Under the pieces are notes generated by a model. That model was not told the DNA's origin and made no database searches. It worked only from the letters and a program-made list of their open reading frames with translations. A stretch of 64,000 nucleotides of DNA from Flavobacteriaceae bacterium (lineage in GTDB: Bacteria > Bacteroidota > Bacteroidia > Flavobacteriales > Flavobacteriaceae): the NCBI GenBank assembly GCA_947446635.1, contig CANFHF010000011.1, forward strand, positions 1-64,000, in the 5' to 3' direction. Shown piece by piece: positions 53,044 to 61,738 of this stretch. How positions within the stretch are numbered: position 1 is the stretch's first letter; every line of letters starts with the position of its first letter. The position numbers and the translations under genes were made by a program.

Positions 53044-55830
53044 TTACTGCTTTGGAGGTGAATTAGAATTTGGATTATCACCACTTTTCAAAATTACCGC
53101 AGGAGGAATAGTATCTGCGGGTGTTTTTTGGCTTGGTAATCCTTGGTCTGGAGTTGTTGGTTGGGAAACTTCCTCTTGAGGAACCGATGGTTGGTTTGGA
53201 ACCGCATCAGCTTTTGGTTGTGCCAAATATTCCGCAAGATTTTTCTTGATTTGTATTACCTTATAGTTTTCATTGGAAACCACAACAGCAGGCTCAGCTA
53301 TTTTATATTTTTCTTTTAATGTATTAACTATCGCTTTGGCGTATTCTTCCGAATTTATACCATGAATAGTTACGAAAATTTCTTTTTCAGTGTAATTATC
53401 GCAGGAATAGGACAATATTTTATGAGTCTCTTTGGCTAGTAAAATGTTAATTTTAGCCTCTATTGCATTGCTGGTTTTGTCATCCCGAGTAGCTACTTTA
53501 TATACGATTTTCCACTTTTTTGTATCCGTGATGCTAATTGCCATATTCTCAAGAAGCGGGATTTCAGTTGTTATTATTTCCTGTGCTTTTTTGCCTTCCT
53601 CGCTATTCGGATAATTGTCGGCAACATATTGCATAGCGTTTTTATACGCTTCGAGTCCTTGAAGTTTTCCAATGGTATTTGCTTTGAGCAATTCAAATTT
53701 AGGTACGATTTCTTCCCCAGAAAAATCTGTAATCAGGCCGTCCAATTTTTCCAATAATGTAGAAAATTGTTCATCTTGATATAATTTATACCATTTGTTA
53801 TAAACCTTTTCTGAATTTTCATTTTCTGAGGTTACAGTAGGATCTGTATTGTTTATAATCTGTGCGTAACGAGAATTGGGATACTGGGAAGAAATCCTTT
53901 TTTTCATCTCTTCTGCTTTACTAGTATTTGTGATTTGGTATATCTTGAACAAATTGTACATCGCAGGAAGTACCAATTTTTCTTCCGGATTATGTTGCAA
54001 TAATTGTTCGAGTTTGTTGCTCGCCAATTCATATTCCTTAAATTTTTCCTTATAAATAACTCCAAGTTGATAATAAACGAAATTACGTTCCTTAGCAATG
54101 CTGTCTATCTCAGTTTGTGCTTTTGGAAGTTGTTTTAAATAATAATCAGTAGTGTATTTCTCTTCTACTGGTTTTTCTGCTAACAATTTTTTTTCTGTTA
54201 TTTTTTCACTTATTGAATCTTTAGCGATTATTTCGACTTTGCTTGCGGATAACCTCCAGTTTCCCGTTTCGGCTCTATTGCCCCATATTTTTTTAAATTC
54301 CAATTTTCCAAAGGCTACTAATGACGGATTATAAAAATAAAAGATGCTCGCCGTTTTATTTATAGAAGCATTAGCCATCGTGGGAGGTGCCATCGACGCT
54401 TTTTTGATTGGATTCCCTGAGGCGTCTTTAAGGGCGGCATCCCGACTTTGCGAATCGGTTTTGCTGTTTTTGGCTGCATTTTCAATCTTTTCCTTTTGTT
54501 TTTCCAAAGCAATTCGCTTAGTCTCGTCAGTATTTTTTAAAACATCAATATACTTGTCAAAATAGATAATTCTTTCGGATTCCGATAATGACGCAACAGC
54601 AATAATACTGTCATTTCTCTTGGCGACACCCTCATATTGTATAACTTCGTCCAGATTTTTTCTTACTTTTTGAATATGAATATACTCTCTTGTTTTTACG
54701 TCTAGCTTAACAAGGGTACTGTCATAATATTTTGCGGCATTTTGATAGTCGGTGTTTTTAAAATACATATTTCCAATGTTTCTATAATTAGAAGCAAATA
54801 AATAGAGATCTGTAGGTGTTTTTCTTAAAGAGGCATTATAAAATACCATCGCTAACTTCTGACGGTCACTTTTGTCATAAAACACTGCTAATTGATGGAA
54901 AATAACGTCTAGAAAAGGTCTGTTTTCCCTATCCTTAATTAAACCATTGTAGGTTTTTAAAAAAGCGGTAGTATCTCCTTTTTGGTAATCAAACAATTGC
55001 GCTTTTTTAGCCTGTGCCTGAATAATGTATTTCCTATCCGATTTTCTTTTCATCGCAATAACCGATTGATAGCTATCTAAGGCATTGTCATTTTTGCCTA
55101 ATTCTTCGTACAATTGGCCCAAGATGAAACGGTATCTCGCTTTTTCAGCATTCACTTTGGTAAATCTTTCGGCGATTTTTAATTTTGCCACGGCGCTATC
55201 TTTCTCTTCTAAATTCAAAAAAGCCTCTGATAACAACGCATTAGCATCAGCAACATCTTGACTTTTCAATATTTTATTATTCAATAGTCTGTTTATATTT
55301 TTTATAACTTGGGCATCATTCCCTAAACGCATATTGGTTTTTTCACGCCAAATTTTTGCTTGAGAAATATTGCTACAATTGGGGTATTTGTATAAAATAT
55401 AATTGAAGGCGTCTAAAGCAGGGATAAATCTTTGGTCATAATACCTCGATTTTCCAAGTAACAAATACGCTTCGTCTATTTGACTGTTTTTTTCTCTGCC
55501 TTCAATGTTCATGGAATGTTTCTGAATTGCCTTGGTAGCCTTTGTTTCGGCTAGTTCGAAATCTGTATTTTTGGCTTTCCCCTCAGCAGGAACATCATCA
55601 CTTATTTGCATTCTTTCAATGGGCAATCGCTTCCAAAAATTGTCTTTGCTATCGGCTTTTATAGCTAAAATCCCTTTGTCTAATCCAATTTGGCCATTAT
55701 ATAAAATATTATACTTTGTGCTTAAGGCATGGGAGTTTCTAGATACGAAGTTGTCTCTTTTAGTAGAGCAAGCTGCCAAAAAAAATAAAAAAGCTAGAAA
55801 AAATGCGTATTTAAATATCTTAGTTTTCAA
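53044..55830 (-). CDS. sprE: SprE/PorW, TPR lipoprotein of the type IX secretion system
   Basis: A 928-residue lipoprotein: lipobox LAAC near residue 21, then many TPR-like helices (for instance DEAYLLLGKSRYYDQRF and ARYRFILGQLYEELG), a low-complexity central segment and a Pro/Gln-rich C-terminus. The start TKRDNFVSRNSHALSTKYN following the Cys is typical for SprE/PorW, needed for type IX secretion and gliding in flavobacteria. The start codon is TTG; an in-frame stop occurs 15 bases upstream. It heads the run into bactofilin and the atp genes. Confidence 0.88.
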   Translation of the reverse strand: MKTKIFKYAFFLAFLFFLAACSTKRDNFVSRNSHALSTKYNILYNGQIGLDKGILAIKADSKDNFWKRLPIERMQISDDVPAEGKAKNTDFELAETKATKAIQKHSMNIEGREKNSQIDEAYLLLGKSRYYDQRFIPALDAFNYILYKYPNCSNISQAKIWREKTNMRLGNDAQVIKNINRLLNNKILKSQDVADANALLSEAFLNLEEKDSAVAKLKIAERFTKVNAEKARYRFILGQLYEELGKNDNALDSYQSVIAMKRKSDRKYIIQAQAKKAQLFDYQKGDTTAFLKTYNGLIKDRENRPFLDVIFHQLAVFYDKSDRQKLAMVFYNASLRKTPTDLYLFASNYRNIGNMYFKNTDYQNAAKYYDSTLVKLDVKTREYIHIQKVRKNLDEVIQYEGVAKRNDSIIAVASLSESERIIYFDKYIDVLKNTDETKRIALEKQKEKIENAAKNSKTDSQSRDAALKDASGNPIKKASMAPPTMANASINKTASIFYFYNPSLVAFGKLEFKKIWGNRAETGNWRLSASKVEIIAKDSISEKITEKKLLAEKPVEEKYTTDYYLKQLPKAQTEIDSIAKERNFVYYQLGVIYKEKFKEYELASNKLEQLLQHNPEEKLVLPAMYNLFKIYQITNTSKAEEMKKRISSQYPNSRYAQIINNTDPTVTSENENSEKVYNKWYKLYQDEQFSTLLEKLDGLITDFSGEEIVPKFELLKANTIGKLQGLEAYKNAMQYVADNYPNSEEGKKAQEIITTEIPLLENMAISITDTKKWKIVYKVATRDDKTSNAIEAKINILLAKETHKILSYSCDNYTEKEIFVTIHGINSEEYAKAIVNTLKEKYKIAEPAVVVSNENYKVIQIKKNLAEYLAQPKADAVPNQPSVPQEEVSQPTTPDQGLPSQKTPADTIPPAVILKSGDNPNSNSPPKQ

Positions 55831-56049
55831 TGGGAAACAGGTTTATTATTTAACTTTTAAAAGTGTCTTTTATTATAAAGACTGGTAAAAATACGTTTCT
55901 TTTTGAAATATATAAATTTAAACTAGCAAAAACGTTGCAACTGACTACAATCTTTAAATGTCAAACCCCATTCAAAGATCATTTAAGGGCTGTTAAGGTT
56001 AAAATAAAAATATATCCAAATTTATAAGTCCGATTTATTTGGCGTTTCC

Positions 56050-56057
56050 TATTTTTG
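56050..56057 (+). promoter_or_regulatory. Candidate -7 box for the PaaE-like reductase
   Basis: TATTTTTG fits TAnnTTTG; the predicted transcript would start only about 8 bases before the ATG at 56072. No -33 element is recognised. Confidence 0.4.
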
Positions 56058-56071
56058 TAAAAAAATAATAC

Positions 56072-57124
56072 ATGCCATCCTTCAAAAAACTCATCATAAA
56101 AGAAGTACAACGCGAGACATCATCCGCTGTTTCGATTCTTTTTAATGTGCCTTCAGAATTAAAACCCAATTATACTTTTATAGCGGGTCAATATCTTAAT
56201 CTTAGATTGACTCTAGACGGTAAAGAAATTCGTCGTGCCTATTCTATTTGTTCCTCGCCTGAAAGTGGGGAATTACGCATTGCGGTGAAAGCGGTAAAAA
56301 ACGGTGCTTTCTCCCAGTTTGCCAACACCAAACTAAAATCGGGAGACATTCTTGAAGTGGGAAAACCTGAAGGAAAATTTACTTTTGAACCTCAAGGAGA
56401 TCGTCAAAAAAACTATGGGGCATTTGTTGCTGGAAGCGGAATTACGCCTGTGATTTCTATTCTGAAATCGGTTTTGAAAAGCGAACCACAAAGTTCTTTC
56501 GTTTTGGTTTACGGAAACAAATCGCCAGAAGAAACGATCTTTCATCAAGAATTACACGATTTACAATCTCAATATACTGGTCGATTATTTGTTCATTATG
56601 TTTTCAGTCAAGCCAAAGTAGATGGAGAATTATTCGGTCGAATCGATAAATCCGTGGTGAATTTTGTGTTGAATAACAAGCACAAAGAACTCACTTTTGA
56701 TAAATTTTATTTGTGCGGTCCTGAGGAAATGATCAATACGGTTTCGGCGGTTTTAAAGGAACATAATGTTGCCGAAAAAAATATTAAATTTGAATTGTTT
56801 TCGTCTGTATCCACAGAAGATACAATCGAGAAATCATTCGAAGGACACACCAAAATCACCATTCTAGTTGATGAGGAGGAAACGACTTTCGAAATGTCGC
56901 AAAAACAAACTATCCTCGAAGCCGCACTAAAACAAGGTGTTGACGCCCCCTATTCTTGCCAAGGTGGAATTTGCAGCAGCTGTTTGGCACGAATTACATC
57001 AGGCACTGCCGAAATGAAGAAAAACTCGATTCTAACCGATAGCGAAATTGCCGAAGGTTTGGTTTTAACTTGCCAAGCACATCCCACCTCAGAAAGTATT
57101 TCTGTGAATTATGACGATGTTTAA
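56072..57124 (+). CDS. PaaE-like flavodoxin/ferredoxin-type reductase with 2Fe-2S domain
   Basis: A 350-residue three-domain electron carrier: FAD domain (about 1-105; RRAYSICSSP), NAD(P)H domain (about 110-235; GSGITPVISI, then YLCGPEEMI), and a C-terminal plant-type 2Fe-2S ferredoxin domain with Cys in YSCQGGICSSCLAR and a last Cys in LTCQAHP. This order matches PaaE and Hcr-type reductases. Although it resembles the reductase of phenylacetyl-CoA epoxidase, no paaABCD genes are present here, so its partner oxygenase or other acceptor is unknown. It has its own -7 box and ends at a terminator. Confidence 0.88.
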   Translation: MPSFKKLIIKEVQRETSSAVSILFNVPSELKPNYTFIAGQYLNLRLTLDGKEIRRAYSICSSPESGELRIAVKAVKNGAFSQFANTKLKSGDILEVGKPEGKFTFEPQGDRQKNYGAFVAGSGITPVISILKSVLKSEPQSSFVLVYGNKSPEETIFHQELHDLQSQYTGRLFVHYVFSQAKVDGELFGRIDKSVVNFVLNNKHKELTFDKFYLCGPEEMINTVSAVLKEHNVAEKNIKFELFSSVSTEDTIEKSFEGHTKITILVDEEETTFEMSQKQTILEAALKQGVDAPYSCQGGICSSCLARITSGTAEMKKNSILTDSEIAEGLVLTCQAHPTSESISVNYDDV

Positions 57125-57144
57125 AAAATCTTAAACGATACTGA

Positions 57145-57175
57145 AAACTTCTCTGAAAAGGGAAGTTTTTTTATT
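57145..57175. terminator. Terminator after the PaaE-like gene
   Basis: The stem aaaacttctc / gggaagtttt (57145-57169) with a 5-base loop and T-run lies between convergent genes. Its T-run overlaps the 3' end of the GT9 gene. Confidence 0.85.
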
Positions 57176-58226
57176 TTAGGGAAGACGTAATTTTTTTCAC
57201 AACGGTTTTTGGCAAAATCGTCCGCATCGCATTTTCATACCCTGCCACTTTTTTATTTCCATATACCGAAGTGGGTAATTTTGGAAACAAATTTCTATCC
57301 GAAATCAAAGCATTTTCAAAAGGCTGACGGAAAGGAGAAAATCCAGTATAAGGATGCGTGGCGCCCCAAAGGGTAATGACTTTTACACCCTGCATTGCTG
57401 CTATATGCCCATTCCCGGAATCCATTGAAAGCATTATGTCCAGGTTACTGATAAGTTGTAATTCCTGCTTGAAATTTAACTTTCCCGCAATTGTAATGAC
57501 GTTTTCTTTTCCCTTTGAAATGGAATTCAGGATTTCCATCTCCTTTTTTCCGCCACCGAAAAGCAATATTTTATGGGTTTTAGTTGAAGCTAATTGGTCA
57601 ATGACTTCTTGCATCAAATCTAAAGGATAGACCTTGGAATCATATTGGGCGAAAGGCGCAATTCCTATGAGTTTCTTCCCGATAGCTAAGGGTATTTCTT
57701 CTCCAATTAAGCTAATGATTCCATCGTCTAAAATACCTTTTGACGGAAATATCGGATTTGATAAATCTACTGAAAACCCCAATTTTTCGAATACTTTGGC
57801 GTATCGTTCGAACATGGTGGGCAAGGGGTTGAAAATTTTGTTTTTGAAACGTGTTAAACCTGCTTTTTCCGCTCTGCCTTTATCAACGGTTGCGGTTTTT
57901 ATTCCGCTTATAGAAAATAGTGTTCGGATGATTTTAGAGCGCAAAACGTTATGCAAATCAGCAATCTCTGTAACTCCTTTTGATTTCAAATCTTTGTATA
58001 AACGAAACACTCCCAAAAATCCTTTGTGCCTATGATGAACATGGGCCGAAAAAAATTTAACATACGGAATATTTTCAAAAAGGGGCTTATAAAATTGCCG
58101 AGAAACTAGAGTGATTTTTACTCCAGGGTGCTGTGCCGCAAGTGCCCTTAGCACAGGAACCGTCATGGCAACATCTCCCATAGCGGAAAGTCTTATGACG
58201 GCTAAATGGTGATTTTTTTTTGACAA
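57171..58226 (-). CDS. Glycosyltransferase family 9 (heptosyltransferase-like)
   Basis: A 351-residue GT-B enzyme like the ADP-heptose:LPS heptosyltransferases. The marks are AVIRLSAMGDVAMTVPVLRAL at the N-terminus and MDSGNGHIAAMQGVKVITLWGATHPYTGFSPF-type nucleotide site near residue 270. It transfers a sugar to the LPS core or a related glycolipid on the cytoplasmic face. The start codon is TTG, forced by an in-frame stop that overlaps the DUF4254 stop 6 bases upstream. It is coupled to DUF4254. Confidence 0.9.
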   Translation of the reverse strand: MSKKNHHLAVIRLSAMGDVAMTVPVLRALAAQHPGVKITLVSRQFYKPLFENIPYVKFFSAHVHHRHKGFLGVFRLYKDLKSKGVTEIADLHNVLRSKIIRTLFSISGIKTATVDKGRAEKAGLTRFKNKIFNPLPTMFERYAKVFEKLGFSVDLSNPIFPSKGILDDGIISLIGEEIPLAIGKKLIGIAPFAQYDSKVYPLDLMQEVIDQLASTKTHKILLFGGGKKEMEILNSISKGKENVITIAGKLNFKQELQLISNLDIMLSMDSGNGHIAAMQGVKVITLWGATHPYTGFSPFRQPFENALISDRNLFPKLPTSVYGNKKVAGYENAMRTILPKTVVKKITSSLK

Positions 58227-58232
58227 AATAAA

Positions 58233-58838
58233 TTATTTCTTGTTTTGGTACAAAACTGGATTCAAATCATCGTCATTGTACATCTTCATTTGCTTGTACA
58301 CTTTCATGAATTTATCCCCACCTTCGATGTCATTTAATAAATCATCAATTGCCGTTGACAAATCAGTTCTTTGCTCCAACAATACATTTAATTTTGCTTG
58401 ACATTTGTCCCTGTGATCTTGCGAAGCCTCTTTCCGATTCGCCTCTTCGTTCATATGGTAAATTTTCAAAGCTAAAATAGACAATCTGTCAAAAGCCCAA
58501 GCTGGACTTTCAGAATTGATTTTGGCCCCATCTTTTACCTCAACAGCACAGTATTTTTGAAGAAAATAACCGTCAATATATTCCACCATATCGGTACGTT
58601 CTTGATTGGAAGCATCAATTTTTCGTTTCAAGGTTAATGCTACAACTGGGTCAATATTAGGATCACGTATAATATCCTCAAAATGCCATTGCACCGTGTC
58701 AATCCAATTTTTTAAATATAATAGATGTTCGAATTTTTCCTTTGGAAAAGGATTATTTATAGGCTGGTCAACAGAATCAAATTGATGATAATCCTGAATA
58801 CTTTGCTCGAAAACGGAATACGCTAATTTTGAAAACAT
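58233..58838 (-). CDS. DUF4254 family protein
   Basis: A 201-residue soluble helical protein. HFEDIIRDPNIDPVVALTLKRKID and INSESPAWAFDRLSILALKIYH-type segments (seen here near residues 65 and 120) fit DUF4254. The family is usually encoded beside a GT9 glycosyltransferase, as here with 6 bases between them, and may be its partner. No catalytic motif was recognised. The ATG at 58838 fits family starts better than the one 21 bases upstream. Confidence 0.85.
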   Translation of the reverse strand: MFSKLAYSVFEQSIQDYHQFDSVDQPINNPFPKEKFEHLLYLKNWIDTVQWHFEDIIRDPNIDPVVALTLKRKIDASNQERTDMVEYIDGYFLQKYCAVEVKDGAKINSESPAWAFDRLSILALKIYHMNEEANRKEASQDHRDKCQAKLNVLLEQRTDLSTAIDDLLNDIEGGDKFMKVYKQMKMYNDDDLNPVLYQNKK

Positions 58839-58958
58839 GTTTTTTAAATTGAAGGCCAAAGATACTTTTTTAAACTTTTATAGTATAAAAAAACTTTCAA
58901 TGTTTCGCGTTTTAGTACCTAAGCCAGAGGTTTTAATTCTATTGCTATCTAGAAAAAA

Positions 58959-59888
58959 TTATAATTGGGAGAAAAACGAAAATAGGCTACAGGCAATAAC
59001 TGCAAACAAAACCAGTTCCTGTTTCCATTGTGCTTGCTTATTTTCAATGTGACTTGTTGCCATCATTGCCAATGGGGCAAATGTAAACAGTAATAAATCA
59101 TTGCTCTTATTAGAAGAAATCAGAAAAATGATGATTCCAATAAAAAAGGTTGCAATAATTTTTTTGAAAGAGCTATGCAATAACATGGGTTTGTGTGAAA
59201 GTGAGGCGGCCGTGGAAACAACAAAAAACAAGGCCATGGTTATAAAAATGGAAAAGGCTACGTTTTGATAGTTATTAGTGAAATAATCTATTTCGAAATT
59301 AGTAGTGGTGTTTGCATTTATAAATTCGAATGTATTTTTATGGAATGTAATTGAAAAAAACAAGGAGATAATCCCTACTGCAAAAAGCGCAATAAAAGGC
59401 AAGATCCAATTCTTATAATCTCTGGATACATGAAAAAGTATGGATATAAATACTAGTATAATATAAAGAATACTCCAGAAATGAAACAATGTGGCTACAA
59501 AAATCCACAACGAGGCATCAAATATTTTTTCTTTCGAAGCTTTTAACGATTGCAGTGAAATTAATCTGCGAAGAGCTAGGAGAATAAAAAAATTAGAGGC
59601 GATTATTTTTAAGTTATTCAGTGCAGAAGGGAAAAATAATAGGAATAAAAAGTAAAATAAAATAGTGTAACCACTGTCTTTGCTCAGTCCGTTTTTCTTT
59701 GCAACAAAATTTGCTATAAAAACAGACCCCAACAAAACAAAAAACAATCTGGCTTTCTTACAAATTGAAATGGGAGAAATAACCCCCGTCAAATCTTGAA
59801 GTTGATACAACAAAAAGAAAACTAGCATTAAAATTACAACCAAAATTAAATTTAATGGCGTAGATTTTTTAAAAACACTTGTTATCAT
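58959..59888 (-). CDS. DUF6427 family membrane protein
   Basis: A 309-residue integral membrane protein with about nine hydrophobic helices and mostly aromatic and Ser-rich loops. It matches the flavobacterial family DUF6427, with no assigned function. Its start faces DUF6341 across a 133-base divergent promoter region. Downstream are the DUF4254 and GT9 envelope genes on the same strand, so a role in surface glycan or lipid assembly is possible. Confidence 0.8.
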   Translation of the reverse strand: MITSVFKKSTPLNLILVVILMLVFFLLYQLQDLTGVISPISICKKARLFFVLLGSVFIANFVAKKNGLSKDSGYTILFYFLFLLFFPSALNNLKIIASNFFILLALRRLISLQSLKASKEKIFDASLWIFVATLFHFWSILYIILVFISILFHVSRDYKNWILPFIALFAVGIISLFFSITFHKNTFEFINANTTTNFEIDYFTNNYQNVAFSIFITMALFFVVSTAASLSHKPMLLHSSFKKIIATFFIGIIIFLISSNKSNDLLLFTFAPLAMMATSHIENKQAQWKQELVLFAVIACSLFSFFSQL

Positions 59889-59908
59889 AAGGATATTTTA
59901 TACTTTTG
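59879..59908 (+). promoter_or_regulatory. Candidate promoter of the DUF6341 gene
   Basis: TTG (59879-59881) and TACTTTTG (59901-59908) are exactly 19 bases apart. The leader to the ATG at 60022 would be about 107 bases. The -33 element lies inside the 5' end of DUF6427. Confidence 0.55.
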
Positions 59909-60021
59909 TGGCTGTAAATATAATACTTACGCAAAGATGAAACGAGCCAAGTAATTTTTTTAATTAAAATAAATACAATAACGAGTTCCATGAAATACAA
60001 TTAACACATAAAATTAAGGAG

Positions 60022-60252
60022 ATGAAAGCATTTTTTGAAGGAATTCAATGGTTATTTGAAAACATTTTTTTTGCCCTACATAATTTTCTTAGAGAATTAG
60101 AACTCACGCAATGGTTTGCTGCTAACGCCATCAACTGGATTTTTATGATTATCTGTGCTGTTGCCATCGTATATTGGTGCAAGCAATTGAAATTACACCA
60201 AGATGAAGGCCAAGAAAATCAAGATACAACAGCTCACTCTTTCTTAAAGTAA
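60022..60252 (+). CDS. DUF6341 family small membrane protein
   Basis: A 76-residue protein with a central membrane helix (about 36-53, NWIFMIICAVAIVYW) preceded by an amphipathic N-terminus and followed by a polar tail. It matches DUF6341, which I recall next to DUF6427 and purD in flavobacteria. Function unknown. Its stop codon overlaps the 3' end of convergent purD by 9 bases. A purine-rich aaggag directly abuts the ATG, too close for an effective Shine-Dalgarno. Confidence 0.8.
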   Translation: MKAFFEGIQWLFENIFFALHNFLRELELTQWFAANAINWIFMIICAVAIVYWCKQLKLHQDEGQENQDTTAHSFLK

Positions 60253-61518
60253 ATCGTTGCCAATATCTTTTCTAAAATACATCTTATCAAAATGTAGCTT
60301 GTCTATGTTTTGGTAAGATTTTTTTATGGCCTCTTGAAAATCATTTCCATAGGATGTGATGGCCAAGACTCTTCCTCCATTGGTAACCACATCGCCATTA
60401 TTAAGCTTCGTTCCTGCATGAAAAACAATGGAATCTTCAATGAGCTCCAATCCTGTAATCACTTTTCCTTTTTCAAAATCTTCGGGATAACCGCCTGAAA
60501 CAAGCATAATTGTTGTGGCACTTCTCTCGTCAATTTCAAGCGTGAATTTGTCTAGTTTTTCATTGGCCACAGCCAAAAATAATTCCACCAAATCCGATTT
60601 CATTCTTGGAACCACCACTTCCGTTTCCGGATCGCCCATTCTCACGTTGTATTCAATTACGATTGGCTCGTTTTTCACGTTAATTAAGCCAATAAACACA
60701 AATCCTTTGTATTCTATTCCGTCTTTTTGAAAACCTTCAATGGTTGGTTTTACGATTCGTGTTTCAATTTTTTCCATCAAAACGGCGTCAACATAAGGAA
60801 CGGGAGAAACTGCACCCATTCCGCCTGTATTTAATCCCGTGTCGCCTTCGCCAATGCGTTTGTAATCTTTGGCGGTTGGCAATATTTTATAGTTTTTCCC
60901 ATCGGTCAAAACGAAGCAACTCAATTCAATTCCATCCAAAAATTCCTCGATGACCACTTTTGAACTTGCGGCACCAAATTTTTGGTGTACTAGCATATTT
61001 CTTAATTCATCCTTGGCTTCCGCCAAATCGTGAATAATCAAAACCCCTTTTCCAGCAGCCAATCCATCTGCTTTCAAAACATATGGTGGTTGCAAAGTCT
61101 CCAGGAATTTGCATCCTTTCTCTACCGTTTCAGCCGTAAAACTATCATAAGCCGCAGTTGGAATATTGTGTTTGATCAAAAATTCTTTGGCAAATTCCTT
61201 ACTTCCTTCGAGTTGCGCCCCAACTTTAGATGGGCCGATAACTGGGATATGTTTTATATCGTCGTCATTTTTAAAAAAATCGAAAATCCCTTTTACCAAT
61301 GGATCTTCCGGACCCACGACTACCATCTCTACTTTTTCGGCAAGCACGAAAGTTTTTATGGCATCAAAATCAGTTGGACTGATAGCAACATTGTTGGCTA
61401 TCGAGGCTGTACCGGCATTTCCCGGAGCTACAAAAAGTTTGTCGCAAAGCGGACTTTGAATCATTTTCCATGCAAAAGCGTGTTCTCTTCCTCCTGAACC
61501 GAGTAGTAAAATTGTCAT
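60244..61518 (-). CDS. purD: Phosphoribosylamine-glycine ligase
   Basis: A 424-residue ATP-grasp enzyme, step two of purine synthesis. MTILLLGSGGREHAFAW starts the protein; KADGLAAGKGVLI, LTDGKNYKILPTAKDYKR and NTGGMGAVSP are GARS signatures, with YNVRMGDPETEVVVPRM near residue 290. The ATG at 61518 gives the family start; the longer frame adds 47 unrelated residues. A good -7 box lies 21 bases upstream. It converges with DUF6341 with a 9-base overlap and no terminator between. Confidence 0.96.
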   Translation of the reverse strand: MTILLLGSGGREHAFAWKMIQSPLCDKLFVAPGNAGTASIANNVAISPTDFDAIKTFVLAEKVEMVVVGPEDPLVKGIFDFFKNDDDIKHIPVIGPSKVGAQLEGSKEFAKEFLIKHNIPTAAYDSFTAETVEKGCKFLETLQPPYVLKADGLAAGKGVLIIHDLAEAKDELRNMLVHQKFGAASSKVVIEEFLDGIELSCFVLTDGKNYKILPTAKDYKRIGEGDTGLNTGGMGAVSPVPYVDAVLMEKIETRIVKPTIEGFQKDGIEYKGFVFIGLINVKNEPIVIEYNVRMGDPETEVVVPRMKSDLVELFLAVANEKLDKFTLEIDERSATTIMLVSGGYPEDFEKGKVITGLELIEDSIVFHAGTKLNNGDVVTNGGRVLAITSYGNDFQEAIKKSYQNIDKLHFDKMYFRKDIGNDLL

Positions 61519-61538
61519 TGTGTAGTAATTAAGTTTGG

Positions 61539-61546
61539 CAAAAATA
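61539..61546 (-). promoter_or_regulatory. Candidate purD -7 box
   Basis: TATTTTTG on the minus strand fits TAnnTTTG, with TTG about 21 bases upstream (61570-61568). Predicted leader about 15 bases. Confidence 0.5.
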
Positions 61547-61738
61547 ATTGCTTTTGGGCTTAAAAAACAATTAATAGTAGTGTTATTATTCTTAAATCCA
61601 ATTAATAAATTGCAAAAGCGTACGAATCGCATAGAAAAATTAGATTTTTTTCGGCACAAAGAAAAGGATTGATATTCTTTCCTTTGTGTTATAATGGAAA
61701 AATTGGCCTTGCTTGCTTCGCGCTTAAAATTCGAAAAA

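Noticed and set aside
61655..61689. Inverted repeat cacaaagaaaagga / tctttcctttgtg as terminator
   Set aside because: Arms have mismatches, and the bases that follow on the minus strand are A rather than T, so it does not fit a terminator of the permease gene.
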